Made by a program: the position numbers and the translations under genes. Under the pieces are notes generated by a model. The model did not search any database, was not told where the DNA came from, and saw only the letters and a program-made list of their open reading frames with translations. Positions 48,801-64,000 of a stretch of 64,000 nt of DNA are shown in pieces (position 1 is the first letter of the stretch; each line of letters opens with the position of its first letter). The stretch is from Siphonodentalium dalli (lineage: Eukaryota; Mollusca; Scaphopoda; Gadilida; Siphonodentaliidae): assembly GCA_032622095.1 (NCBI GenBank), contig CP136061.1:11613287-11677286 (forward strand). Direction: 5' to 3'.

Positions 48801-51800
48801 GACCCACCAATATAATAGTTGAAATACGGATGACCCACCAATATCATTGTTAAATCCGGATGGTCCACCTATATCATAGTTAAATCCGGATGACCCACCA
48901 ACATCATATTTAAATAGGCAGAACTCACCAACATCATAGTTAAATCCGGATGACACACCAATATCATAGTTAAATCCGGATAACCCACCAACATCATAGT
49001 TAAATCCGGATGACACACCAATATCATAGTTAAATCCGGACGACACACCAATATCATAGTTAAATCCGGATGACACACCAATATCATAGTTAAATCCGGA
49101 TGACCCACCAATATCATAGTTAAATCAGGATGACCCACCAATTTCATAGTTAAATCCGGATGACACACCAATATTCTAGTTAAATCCGGATGACCCACCA
49201 ATATCATAGTTAAATCCGGATGACCCACCAATATCATAGTTAAATCCGGATGACCCACCAATATCATAGTTAAATCCGGATGACCCACCAACATCATAGT
49301 TAAATGCGGATAACCCACCATCATCATAGTTAAATCCGGATGACACACCAATATCATAGTTAAATCCGGATGACCCACCAATATCATAGTTAAATCCGGA
49401 TGACCCACCAATATCATAGTTGAAATACGGATGACCCACCAATATCATTGTTAAATCCGGATGGTCCACCTATATCATAGTTAAATCCGGATGACCCACC
49501 AACATCATATTTAAATAGTCAGAACTCACCAACATCATAGTTAAATCCGGATGACACACCAATATCATAGTTAAATCCGGATAACCCACCAACATCATAG
49601 TTAAATCCGGATGACACACCAATATCATAGTTAAATCCGGACGACACACCAATATCATAGTTAAATCCGGATGACACACCAATATCATAGTTAAATCCGG
49701 ATGACCCACCAACATCATAGTTAAATCCGGATAACCCACCAACATCATAGTTAAATCCGGATGTCCCACCAATATCATAGTTAAATCCGGATGACCCACC
49801 AATATCATAGTTAAATCCGGTTGACCCACCAATATCATAGTTAAATCCGGATGACCCACCAATATCATAGTTAAATCCGGTTGACCCACCAATATCATAG
49901 TTAAATCCGGATGACCAACCAATACCACAGTTAAATCTGGATGACACACCAATATCATAGTTAAATCCGAATGACCCACCAACATCATAGTTAAATCCGG
50001 ATGACACACCAATATCATATTTAAATCCGGATGACACACCAACATAGTTAAATCCGGATAACCCACCAACATCATTGCTAAAACCGGATGACACACCAAT
50101 ATCATAGTTAAATCCGGATGACCCACCAATATCATAGTTAAATCCGGATGACCCACCAACATCATAGTTAAATGCGGATAACCCACCATCATCATAGTTA
50201 AATCCGGATGACCCACCAATATCATAGTTAAATCCGGTTGACCCACCAATATCATAGTTAAATCCGGATGACCAACCAATACCACAGTTAAATCTGGATG
50301 ACACACCAATATCATAGTTAAATCCGGATGACCCACCAACATCATAGTTAAATCCGGATGACACACCAATATCATAGTTAAATCCGGATGACCCACCAAC
50401 ATCATAGTTAAATCCGGATAACCCACCAACATCATAGTTAAATCCGGATGACCGACCAATATCATAGTTAAATCCGGATGACCCACCAATATCATAGTTA
50501 AATCCGGATGACCCACCAATATCATAGTTAAATCCGGTTGACCCACCAATATCATAGTTAAATCCGGATGACCAACCAATACCACAGTTAAATCTGGATG
50601 ACACACCAATATCATAGTTAAATCCGGACGACCCACCAATATCATAGTTAAATCCGGACGACCCACCAATATCATAATTAAATCCGGATTACCCACCAAT
50701 ATCATAGTTAAATCCGGATGACCCACCAATTTCATAGTTAAATCCGGATGACCCACCAATATTCTAGTTAAATCCGGATGACCCACCAATATCATAGTTA
50801 AATCCGGATGACCCACCAATATCATAGTTAAATCCGGATGACCCACCAATATCATAGTTAAATCCGGATGACCCACCAACATCATAGTTAAATGCGGATA
50901 ACCCACCATCATCATAGTTAAATCCGGATGACACACCAATATCATAGTTAAATCCGGATGACCCACCAATATCATAGTTAAATCCGGATGACCCACCAAT
51001 ATCATAGTTGAAATACGGATGACCCACCAATATCATTGTTAAATCCGGATGGTCCACCTATATCATAGTTAAATCCGGATGACCCACCAACATCATATTT
51101 AAATAGGCAGAACTCACCAACATCATAGTTAAATCCGGATGACACACCAATATCATAGTTAAATCCGGATAACCCACCAACATCATAGTTAAATCCGGAT
51201 GACACACCAATATCATAGTTAAATCCGGACGACACACCAATATCATAGTTAAATCCGGATGACACACCAATATCATAGTTAAATCCGGATGACCCACCAA
51301 TATTATAGTTAAATCCGGATAACCCACCAACATCATAGTTAAATCCGGATGACCGACCAATATCATAGTTAAATCCGGATGACCCACCAATATCATAGTT
51401 AAATCCGGTTGACCCACCAATATCATAGTTGAAATACGGATGACCCACCAATATCATTGTTAAATCCGGATGGTCCACCTATATCATAGTTAAATCCGGA
51501 TGACCCACCAACATCATATTTAAATAGGCAGAACTCACCAACATCATAGTTAAATCCGGATGACACACCAATATCATAGTTAAATCCGGATAACCCACCA
51601 ACATCATAGTTAAATCCGGATGACACACCAATATCATAGTTTAATCCGGACGACACACCAATATCATAGTTAAATCCGGATGACACACCAATATCATAGT
51701 TAAATCCGGATGACCCACCAACATCATAATTAAATCCGGATAACCCACCAACATCATAGTTAAATCCGGATGACCGACCAATATCATAGTTAAATCCGGA

Positions 51801-54800
51801 TGACCCACCAATATCATAGTTAAATCCGGTTGACCCACCAATATCATAGTTAAATCCGGATGACCAACCAATACCACAGTTAAATCTGGATGACACACCA
51901 ATATCATAGTTAAATCCGGACGACCCACCAATATCATAGTTAAATCCGGACGACCCACCAATATCATAGTTAAATCCGGATAACCCACCAATATTATAGT
52001 TAAATCCGGATGACCCACCAATATCATAGTTAAATCCGGATAACCCACCAATATCATAGTTAAATCTGGATGACACACCAATATCATAGTTAAATCCGGA
52101 TTATCCACCAATATCATAGTTAAATCCGGATGAGCCACCAATATCTTAGATAAATCAGGATGGTCCACCTATATCATAGTTAAATCCGGATGACCCACCA
52201 ACATCATATTTAAATAGGCAGAACTCACCAACATCATAGTTAAATCCGGATGACACACCAATATCATAGTTAAATCCGGATGACCCACCAACATCATAGT
52301 TAAATCCGGATAACCCACCAACATCATAGTTAAATCCGGATGACCCACCAACATCATAGTTAAATCCGGATGACCCACCAACATCATATTTAAATCCGGA
52401 TGACACACCAACATAGTTAAATCCGGATAACCCACCAACATCATTGTTAAAACCGGATGACACACCAATATCATAGTTAAATCCGGATGACCCACCAATA
52501 TCATAGTTAAATCCGGATGACCCACCAACATCATAGTTAAATGCGGATAACCCACCATCATCATAGTTAAATCCGGATGACACACCAATATCATAGTTAA
52601 ATCCGGATGACCCACCAATATCATAGTTAAATCCGGATGACCCACCAATATCATAGTTGAAATACGGATGACCCACCAATATCATTGTTAAATCCGGATG
52701 GTCCACCTATATCATAGTTAAATCCGGATGACCCACCAACATCATATTTAAATAGGCAGAACTCACCAACATCATAGTTAAATCCGGATGACACACCAAT
52801 ATCATAGTTAAATCCGGATAACCCACCAACATCATAGTTAAATCCGGATGACACACCAATATCATAGTTAAATCCGGACGACACACCAATATCATAGTTA
52901 AATCCGGATGACACACCAATATCATAGTTAAATCCGGATGACCCACCAACATCATAGTTAAATCCGGATAACCCACCAACATCATAGTTAAATCCGGATG
53001 ACCGACCAATATCATAGTTAAATCCGGATGACCCACCAATATCATAGTTAAATCCGGATGACCCACCAATATCATAGTTAAATCCGGTTGACCCACCAAT
53101 ATCATAGTTAAATCCGGATGACCAACCAATACCACAGTTAAATCTGGATGACACACCAATATCATAGTTAAATCCGGATGACCCACCAACATCATAGTTA
53201 AATCCGGATGACACACCAATATCATAGTTAAATCCGGATGACCCACCAACATCATAGTTAAATCCGGATAACCCACCAACATCATAGTTAAATCCGGATG
53301 ACCGACCAATATCATAGTTAAATCCGGATGACCCACCAATATCATAGTTAAATCCGGATGACCCACCAATATCATAGTTAAATCCGGTTGACCCACCAAT
53401 ATCATAGTTAAATCCGGATGACCAACCAATACCACAGTTAAATCTGGATGACACACCAATATCATAGTTAAATCCGGACGACCCACCAATATGATAGTTA
53501 AATCCGGACGACCCACCAATATCATAATTAAATCCGGATTACCCACCAATATCATAGTTAAATCAGGATGACCCACCAATTTCATAGTTAAATCCGGATG
53601 ACCCACCAATATTCTAGTTAAATCCGGATGACCCACCAATATCATAGTTAAATCCGGATGACCCACCAATATCATAGTTAAATCCGGATGACCCACCAAT
53701 ATCATAGTTAAATCCGGATGACCCACCAACATCACAGTTAAATCCGGATGACCCACCAATATCATAGTTAAATCCGGATGACCCACCAATATCATAGTTG
53801 AAATACGGATGACCCACCAATATCATTGTTAAATCCGGATGACCCACCAATATCATTGTTAAATCCGGATGGTCCACCTATATCATAGTTAAATCCGGAT
53901 GACCCACCAACATCATATTTAAATAGGCAGAACTCACCAACATCATAGTTAAATCCGGATGACACACCAATATCATAGTTAAATCCGGATAACCCACCAA
54001 CATCATAGTTAAATCCGGATGACACACCAATATCATAGTTAAATCCGGACGACACACCAATATCATAGTTAAATCCGGATGACACACCAATATCATAGTT
54101 AAATCCGGATGACCCACCAACATCATAGTTAAATCCGGATAACCCACCAACATCATAGTTAAATCCGGATGACCGACCAATATCATAGTTAAATCCGGAT
54201 GACCCACCAATATCATAGTTAAATCCGGTTGACCCACCAATATCATATTTGAAATACGGATGACCCACCAATATCATTGTTAAATCCGGATGGTCCGCCT
54301 ATATCATAGTTAAATCCGGATGACCCACCAACATCATATTTAAATAGGCAGAACTCACCAACATCATAGTTAAATCCGGATGACACACCAATATCATAGT
54401 TAAATCCGGATAACCCACCAACATCATAGTTAAATCCGGATGACACCAATATCATAGTTAAATCCGGACGACACACCAATATCATAGTTAAATCCGGATG
54501 ACACACCAATATCATAGTTAAATCCGGATGACCCACCAACATCATAGTTAAATCCGGATAACCCACCAACATCATAGTTAAATCCGGATGACCGACCAAT
54601 ATCATAGTTAAATCCGGATGACCCACCAATATCATAGTTAAATCCGGATGACCCACCAATATCATAGTTAAATCCGGTTGACCCACCAATATCATAGTTA
54701 AATCCGGATGACCAACCAATACCACAGTTAAATCTGGATGACACACCAATATCATAGTTAAATCCGGACGACCCACCAATATCATAGTTAAATCCGGACG

Positions 54801-57800
54801 ACCCACCAATATCATAATTAAATCCGGATTATCCACCAATATCATAATTAAATCAGGATGACCCACCAATTTCATAGTTAAATCCGGATGACCCACCAAT
54901 ATTCTAGTTAAATCCGGATGACCCACCAATATCATAGTTAAATCCGGATGACCCACCAATATCATAGTTAAATCCGGATAACCCACCAATATCATAGTTA
55001 AATCCGGATGACACAACAATATCATAGTTAAATCCGGATGACCAACCAATATCATAGTTAAATCCGGATGACCCACCAATATCATAGTTAAATCCGGATG
55101 AGCCACCAATATCATAGATAAATCAGGATGGTCCACCTATATCATAGTTAAATCCGGATGACCCACCAACATCATATTTAAATAGGCAGAACTCACCAAC
55201 ATCATAGTTAAATCCGGATGACACACCAATATCATAGTTAAATCCGGATGACCCACCAACATCATAGTTAAATCCGGATAACCCACCAACATCATAGTTA
55301 AATCCGGATGACACACCAATATCATAGTTAAATCCGGACGACACACCAATATCATAGTTAAATCAGGATGACCCACCAATTTCATAGTTAAATCCGGATG
55401 ACCCACCAATATTCTAGTTAAATCCGGATGACCCACCAATATCATAGTTAAATCCGGATGACCCACCAATATCATAGTTAAATCCGGATGACCCACCAAT
55501 ATCATAGTTAAATCCGGATGACCCACCAACATCATAGTTAAATGCGGATAACCCACCATCATCATAGTTAAATCCGGATGACACACCAATATCATAGTTA
55601 AATCCGGATGACCCACCAATATCATAGTTAAATCCGGATGACCCACCAATATCATAGTTGAAATACGGATGACCCACCAATATCATTGTTAAATCCGGAT
55701 GGTCCACCTATATCATAGTTAAATCCGGATGACTCACCAACATCATATTTAAATAGGCAGAACTCACCAACATCATAGTTAAATCCGGATGACACACCAA
55801 TATCATAGTTAAATCCGGATAACCCACCAACATCATAGTTAAATCCGGATGACACACCAATATCATAGTTAAATCCGGACGACATACCAATATCATAGTT
55901 AAATCCGGATGACACACCAATATCATAGTTAAATCCGGATGACCCACCAACATCATAGTTAAATCCGGATAACCCACCAACATCATAGTTAAATCCGGAT
56001 GACCGACCAATATCATAGTTAAATCCGGATGACCCACCAATATCATAGTTAAATCCGGATGACCCACCAATATCATAGTTAAATCCGGTTGACCCACCAA
56101 TATCATAGTTAAATCCGGATGACCAACCAAAACCACAGTTAAATCTGGATGACACACCAATATCTTAGTTATATCCGGACGACCCACCAATATCATAGTT
56201 AAATCCGGACGACCCACCAATATCATAATTAAATCCGGATTATCCACCAATATCATAGTTAAATCCGGTTGACCCACCAATATCATAGTTAAATCCGGAT
56301 GACCAACCAATACCACAGTTAAATCTGGATAACACACCAATATCTTAGTTAAATCCGGACGACCCACCAATATCATAGTTAAATCCGGACGACCCACCAA
56401 TATCATAATTAAATCCGGATTATCCACCAATATCATAGTTAAATCAGGATGACCCACCAATTTCATAGTTAAATCCGGATGACCCACCAATATTCTAGTT
56501 AAATCCGGATGACCCACCAATATCATAGTTAAATCCGGATGACCCACCAATATCATAGTTAAATCCGGATAACCCACCAATATCATAGTTAAATCCGGAT
56601 GACACAACAATATCATAGTTAAATCCGGATGACCAACCAATATCATAGTTAAATCCGGATGAGCCACCAATATCATAGATAAATCAGGATGGTCCACCTA
56701 TATCATAGTTAAATCCGGATGACCCACCAACATCATATTTAAATAGGCAGAACTCACCAACATCATAGTTAAATCCGGATGACACACCAATATCATAGTT
56801 AAATCCGGATGACCCACCAACATCATAGTTAAATCCGGATAACCCACCAACATCATAGTTAAATCCGGATGACCCACCAACATCATAGTTAAATCCGGAT
56901 GACCCACCAACATCATATTTAAATCCGGATGACACACCAACATAGTTAAATCCGGATAACCCACCAACATCATTGTTAAAACCGGATGACACACCAATAT
57001 CATAGTTAAATCCGGATGACCCACCAATATCATAGTTAAATCCGGATGACCCACCAACATCATAGTTAAATGCGGATAACCCACCATCATCATAGTTAAA
57101 TCCGGATGACACACCAATATCATAGTTAAATCCGGATGACCCACCAATATCATAGCTAAATCCGGATGACCCACCAATATCATAGTTGAAATACGGATGA
57201 CCCACCAATATCATTGTTAAATCCGGATGGTCCACCTATATCATAGTTAAATCCGGATGACCCACCAACATCATATTTAAATAGGCAGAACTCACCAACA
57301 TCATAGTTAAATCCGGATGACACACCAATATCATAGTTAAATCCGGATAACCCACCAACATCATAGTTAAATCCGGATGACACACCAATATCATAGTTAA
57401 ATCCGGACGACGGACGACACACCAATATCATAGTTAAATCCGGATGACACACCAATATCATAGTTAAATCCGGATGACCCACCAACATCATAGTTAAATC
57501 CGGATAACCCACCAACATCATAGTTAAATCCGGATGACCGACCAATATCATAGTTAAATCCGGTTGACCCACCAATATCATAGTTAAATCCGGATGACCC
57601 ACCAATATCATAGTTAAATCCGGTTGACCCACCAATATCATAGTTAAATCCGGATGACCAACCAATACCACAGTTAAATCTGGATGACACACCAATATCA
57701 TAGTTAAATCCGGACGACCCACCAATATCATAGTTAAATCCGGACGACCCACCAATATCATAATTAAATCCGGATTATCCACCAATATCATAGTTAAATC

Positions 57801-60800
57801 AGGATGACCCACCAATTTCATAGTTAAATCCTGATGACCCACCAATATTCTAGTTAAATCCGGATGACCCACCAATATCATAGTTAAATCCGGATGACAC
57901 AACAATATCATAGTTAAATCCGGATGACCAACCAATATCATAGTTAAATCCGGATGACCCACCAATATCATAGTTAAATCCGGATGAGCCACCAATATCA
58001 TAGATAAATCAGGATGGTCCACCTATATCATAGTTAAATCCGGATGACCCACCAACATCATATTTAAATAGGCAGAACTCACCAACATCATAGTTAAATC
58101 CGGATGACACACCAATATCATAGTTAAATCCGGATGACCCACCAACATCATAGTTAAATCCGGATAACCCACCAACATCATAGTTAAATCCGGATGACAC
58201 ACCAATATCATAGTTAAATCCGGACGACACACCAATATCATAGTTAAATCAGGATGACCCACCAATTTCATAGTTAAATCCGGATGACCCACCAATATTC
58301 TAGTTAAATCCGGATGACCCACCAATATCATAGTTAAATCCGGATGACCCACCAATATCATAGTTAAATCCGGATGACCCACCAATATCATAGTTAAATC
58401 CGGATGACCCACCAACATCATAGTTAAATGCGGATAACCCACCATCATCATAGTTAAATCCGGATGACACACCAATATCATAGTTAAATCCGGATGACCC
58501 ACCAATATCATAGTTAAATCCGGATGACCCACCAATATCATAGTTGAAATACGGATGACCCACCAATATCATTGTTAAATCCGGATGGTCCACCTATATC
58601 ATAGTTAAATCCGGATGACCCACCAACATCATATTTAAATAGGCAGAACTCACCAACATCATAGTTAAATCCGGATGACACACCAATATCATAGTTAAAT
58701 CCGGATAACCCACCAACATCATAGTTAAATCCGGATGACACACCAATATCATAGATAAATCCGGACGACACACCAATATCATAGTTAAATCCGGATGACA
58801 CACCAATATCATAGTTAAATCCGGATGACCCACCAACATCATAGTTAAATCCGGATAACCCACCAACATCATAGTTAAATCCGGATGACCGACCAATATC
58901 ATAGTTAAATCCGGATGACCCACCAATATCATAGTTAAATCCGGATGACCCACCAATATCATAGTTAAATCCGGTTGACCCACCAATATCATAGTTAAAT
59001 CCGGATGACCAACCAATACCACAGTTAAATCTGGATGACACACCAATATCTTAGTTAAATCCGGACGACCCACCAATATCATAGTTAAATCCGGACGACC
59101 CACCAATATCATAATTAAATCCGGATTATCCACCAATATCATAGTTAAATCCGGTTGACCAACCAATATCATAGTTAAATCCGGATGACCAACCAATACC
59201 ACAGTTAAATCTGGATGACACACCAATATCTTAGTTAAATCCGGACGACCCACCAATATCATAGTTAAATCCGGACGACCCACCAATATCATAATTAAAT
59301 CCGGATTATCCACCAATATCATAGTTAAATCAGGATGACCCACCAATTTCATAGTTAAATCCGGATGACCCACCAATATTCTAGTTAAATCCGGATGACC
59401 CACCAATATCATAGTTAAATCCGGATGACCCACCAATATCATAGTTAAATCCGGATAACCCACCAATATCATAGTTAAATCCGGATGACACAACAATATC
59501 ATAGTTAAATCCGGATGACCAACCAATATCATAGTTAAATCCGGATGACCCACCAATATCATAGTTAAATCCGGATGAGCCACCAATATCATAGATAAAT
59601 CAGGATGGTCCACCTATATCATAGTTAAATCCGGATGACCCACCAACATCATATTTAAATAGGCAGAACTCACCAACATCATAGTTAAATCCGGATGACA
59701 CACCAATATCATAGTTAAATCCGGATGACCCACCAACATCATAGTTAAATCCGGATAACCCACCAACATCATAGTTAAATCCGGATGACCCACCAACATC
59801 ATAGTTAAATCCGGATGACCCACCAACATCATATTTAAATCCGGATGACACACCAACATAGTTAAATCCGGATAACCCACCAACATCATTGTTAAAACCG
59901 GATGACACACCAATATCATAGTTAAATCCGGATGACCCACCAATATCATAGTTAAATCCGGATGACCCACCAACATCATAGTTAAATGCGGATAACCCAC
60001 CATCATCATAGTTAAATCCGGATGACACACCAATATCATAGTTAAATCCGGATGACCCACCAATATCATAGTTAAATCCGGATGACCCACCAATATCATA
60101 GTTGAAATACGGATGACCCACCAATATCATTGTTAAATCCGGATGGTCCACCTATATCATAGTTAAATCCGGATGACCCACCAACATCATATTTAAATAG
60201 GCAGAACTCACCAACATCATAGTTAAATCCGGATGACACACCAATATCATAGTTAAATCCGGATAACCCACCAACATCATAGTTAAATCCGGATGACACA
60301 CCAATATCATAGTTAAATCCGGATGACACACCAATATCATAGTTAAATCCGGATGACCCACCAACATCATAGTTAAATGCGGATAACCCACCATCATCAT
60401 AGTTAAATCCGGATGACACACCAATATCATAGTTAAATCCGGATGACACACCAATATCATAGTTAAATCCGGATGACCCACCAATATCATAGTTGAAATA
60501 CGGATGACCCACCAATATCATTGTTAAATCCGGATGGTCCACCTATATCATAGTTAAATCCGGATGACCCACCAACATCATATTTAAATAGGCAGAACTC
60601 ACCAACATCATAGTTAAATCCGGATGACACACCAATATCATAGTTAAATCCGGATAACCCACCAACATCATAGTTAAATCCGGATGACACACCAATATCA
60701 TAGTTAAATCCGGACGACACACCAATATCATAGTTAAATCCGGATGACACACCAATATCATAGTTACATCCGGATGACCCACCAACATCATAGTTAAATC

Positions 60801-63734
60801 CGGATAACCCACCAACATCATAGTTAAATCCGGATGACCGACCAATATCATAGTTAAATCCGGATGACCCACCAATATCATAGTTAAATCCGGATGACCC
60901 ACCAATATCATAGTTAAATCCGGTTGACCCACCAATATCATAGTTAAATCCGGATGACCAACCAATACCACAGTTAAATCTGGATGACACACCAATATCT
61001 TAGTTAAATCCGGACGACCCACCAATATCATAGTTAAATCCGGACGACCCACCAATATCATAATTAAAGCCGGATTATCCACCAATATCATAGTTAAATC
61101 CGGTTGACCAACCAATATCATAGTTAAATCCGGATGACCAACCAATACCACAGTTAAATCTGGATGACACACCAATATCTTAGTTAAATCCGGACGACCC
61201 ACCAATATCATAGTTAAATCCGGACGACCCACCAATATCATAATTAAATCCGGATTATCCACCAATATCATAGTTAAATCAGGATGACCCACCAATTTCA
61301 TAGTTAAATCCGGATGACCCACCAATATTCTAGTTAAATCCGGATGACCCACCAATATCATAGTTAAATCCGGATGACCCACCAATATCATAGTTAGATC
61401 CGGATAACCCACCAATATCATAGTTAAATCCGGATGACACAACAATATCATAGTTAAATCCGGATGACCAACCAATATCATAGTTAAATCCGGATGACCA
61501 ACCAATATCATAGTTAAATCCGGATGAGCCACCAATATCATAGATAAATCAGGATGGTCCACCTATATCATAGTTAAATCCGGATGACCCACCAACATCA
61601 TATTTAAATAGGCAGAACTCACCAACATCATAGTTAAATCCGGATGACACACCAATATCATAGTTAAATCCGGATGACCCACCAACATCATAGTTAAATC
61701 CGGATAACCCACCAACATCATAGTTAAATCCGGATGACCCACCAACATCATAGTTAAATCCGGATGACCCACCAACATCATATTTAAATCCGGATGACAC
61801 ACCAACATAGTTAAATCCGGATAACCCACCAACATCATTGTTAAAACCGGATGACACACCAATATCATAGTTAAATCCGGATGACCCACCAATATCATAG
61901 TTAAATCCGGATGACCCACCAACATCATAGTTAAATGCGGATAACCCACCATCATCATAGTTAAATCCGGATGACACACCAATATCATAGTTAAATCCGG
62001 ATGACCCACCAATATCATAGTTAAATCCGGATGACCCACCAATATCATAGTTGAAATACGGATGACCCACCAATATCATTGTTAAATCCGGATGGTCCAC
62101 CTATATCATAGTTAAATCCGGATGACCCACCAACATCATATTTAAATAGGCAGAACTCACCAACATCATAGTTAAATCCGGATGACACACCAATATCATA
62201 GTTAAATCCGGATAACCCACCAACATCATAGTTAAATCCGGATGACACACCAATATCATAGTTAAATCCGGACGACACACCAATATCATAGTTAAATCCG
62301 GATGACACACCAATATCATAGTTAAATCCGGATGACCCACCAACATCATAGTTAAATCCGGATAACCCACCAACATCATAGTTAAATCCGGACGACCGAC
62401 CAATATCATAGTTAAATCCGGATGACCCACCAATATCATAGTTAAATCCGGATGACCCACCAATATCATAGTTAAATCCGGTTTACCCACCAATATCATA
62501 GTTAAATCCGGATGACCAACCAATACCACAGTTAAATCTGGATGACACACCAATATCATAGTTAAATCCGGACGACCCACCAATATCATAGTTAAATCCG
62601 GACGACCCACCAATATCATAATTAAATCCGGATTATCCACCAATATCATAGTTAAATCAGGATGACCCACCAATTTCATAGTTAAATCCGGATGACCCAC
62701 CAATATTCTAGTTAAATCCGGATGACCCACCAATATCATAGTTAAATCCGGATGACCCACCAATATCATAGTTAAATCCGGATAACCCACCAATATCATA
62801 GTTAAATCCGGATGACACAACAATATCATAGTTAAATCCGGATGACCAACCAATATCATAGTTAAATCCGGATGACCCACCAATATCATAGTTAAATCCG
62901 GATGAGCCACCAATATCATAGATAAATCAGGATGGTCCACCTATATCATAGTTAAATCCGGATGACCCACCAACATCATATTTAAATAGGCAGAACTCAC
63001 CAACATCATAGTTAAATCCGGATGACACACCAATATCATAGTTAAATCTGGATGACCCACCAACATCATAGTTAAATCCGGATAACCCACCAACATCATA
63101 GTTAAATCCGGATGACACACCAATATCATAGTTAAATCCGGACGACACACCAATATCATAGTTAAATCCGGATGACCCACCAATATCATAGTTAAATCCG
63201 GATGACCCACCAACATCATAGTTAAATCCGGATGACCCACCAATATCATAATTAAATCCGGATGACCCACCAATATCATAATTAAATCCGGATGACCCAC
63301 AATATTATAGTTAAATCCGGATGACCCACCAATATCATAGTTAAATCCGGATGACACACCAATATCATAGTTAAATCCGGATGACACACCAATATCATAT
63401 TTAAATCCGGATGATCCACCTATATCATAGATAAATCCGGTTAACCCACCAATATCATAGTTAAATCCCGATGACCCACCAATATCATAGTTAAATCAGG
63501 ATGACCCACCAATATCACAGTTAAATCATGATGACCCACCAATATCATAGTTAAATCCCGATGACCCACCAATATCATAGTTAAATCCGGATGACCCACC
63601 AATATCATAGTTGAAATACGGATGACCCACCAATATCATAGTTAAATCCGGATGGTCCACCTATATCATAGTTAAATCCGGATGACCCACCAACATCATA
63701 TTTAAATAGGCAGAACTCACCAACATCATAGTTA
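42889..63734. repeat. Higher-order repeat domain of subfamily C
   Basis: A distinctive unit, aaataggcagaactcacc, recurs 27 times, starting at 42889, 44024, 44864, 45402, 46603 and so on to 63704. A related unit is at 40736. Spacings repeat: 538 (five times), 421 (twice), 571 (twice), 601 (twice), 840 (twice), 1020 (twice). Higher-order units therefore amplified as blocks. Confidence 0.85.
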
Positions 63735-64000
63735 AATCCGGATGACACACCAATATCATAGTTAAATCCGGATAAGCCACCAACATCATAGTTAAATCCG
63801 GATGACACACCAATATCATAGTTAAATCCGGACGACACACCAATATCATAGTTAAATCCGGATGACACACCAATATCATAGTTAAATCCGGATGACCCAC
63901 CAACATCATAGTTAAATCCGGATGACACACCAATATCATAGTTAAATCCGGATGACCCACCAACATCATAGTTAAATCCGGATAACCTACCAACATCATA

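Larger units (their letters stand above)
33921..64000. repeat. 30-bp minisatellite, subfamily C, about 1000 copies, continues past the window
   Basis: The unit contains aaatccggatgacccacc and aatatcatagtt. It aligns base for base with subfamily B (shared aaatc, g.acc, aa.at.atag positions), so B and C have one origin. Rare 27-bp and 31-bp units occur. The plus strand has stops in all three frames. Two minus frames are open, with repeats MILVGHPDLT and GGSSGFNYDI, which gives many overlapping long ORFs that I consider non-coding. No unrelated sequence interrupts the 30 kb. Confidence 0.95.

Noticed and set aside
33921-64000. Dozens of minus-strand ORFs of 60-549 codons (MILVGHPDLT and GGSSGFNYDI repeats)
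   Set aside because: They arise because the 30-bp unit is a multiple of three and lacks stops in two frames. The frames overlap, there is no non-repetitive coding flank, and 31-bp units break them.
33921-64000. CRISPR-like array
   Set aside because: Units are directly adjacent, with no unique spacers, in a eukaryotic context.
33921-64000. Centromeric satellite
   Set aside because: Higher-order structure is suggestive, but nothing in the sequence shows centromere function or position.
1-64000. tRNA, rRNA or other structural RNA genes
   Set aside because: No tRNA A/B box pair with a cloverleaf, and no rRNA-like segment, was found by eye. A tRNAscan or Infernal run would be decisive.

Overview
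The window is eukaryotic DNA, most likely from a marine invertebrate animal. Supporting signs are spliced genes with GT/AG introns, interstitial CCCTAA telomere repeats, a LINE fragment, a hAT transposase fragment, Helitron-like elements, many short palindromic elements, and very large minisatellites. There is no sign of bacterial gene organisation. The sequence alone does not settle the phylum (echinoderm, hemichordate, cnidarian, mollusc and sponge genomes are all possible).

Left third (1-14 kb): two genes face each other. On the + strand are the last two exons of a RecQ-like DNA helicase (32-173 and 937-1412). On the - strand is a five-exon gene (13982 down to 1997). Its exons join in phase into a predicted protein of 964 residues, with a Myb/SANT-like domain near the N-terminus and a large DUF6589-type domain filling the C-terminal two thirds. 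Its introns are packed with inverted-repeat elements (MITE-like). The helicase C-terminus and the DUF6589 stop codon are only 584 bp apart.

Middle (14-29.7 kb): no intact gene is recognised. The stretch holds inverted-repeat elements, a hAT transposase C-terminal fragment (15263-15463), a 57-bp minisatellite (21701-23336), an interstitial telomere block (24220-24417), the C-terminal end of a LINE polymerase (24824-25336, - strand), and six Helitron-like elements lying head to tail with no spacer (25563-29665).

Right half (29.9 kb to the end): one enormous minisatellite with a 30-bp unit, about 34 kb long and running off the window. It has an older, variable subfamily (29.9-33.9 kb, containing a duplicated 0.24-kb spacer) and a second subfamily (33.9-64 kb). 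The second becomes organised into higher-order repeats of recurring lengths, most clearly from about 42.8 kb. Because the unit is a multiple of three and lacks stops in two minus-strand frames, long ORFs cover the array. I regard these as by-products of the repeat, not genes.

The clearest biology is the DUF6589 gene, the tandem Helitron-like run, and the higher-order structure of the 30-bp array.
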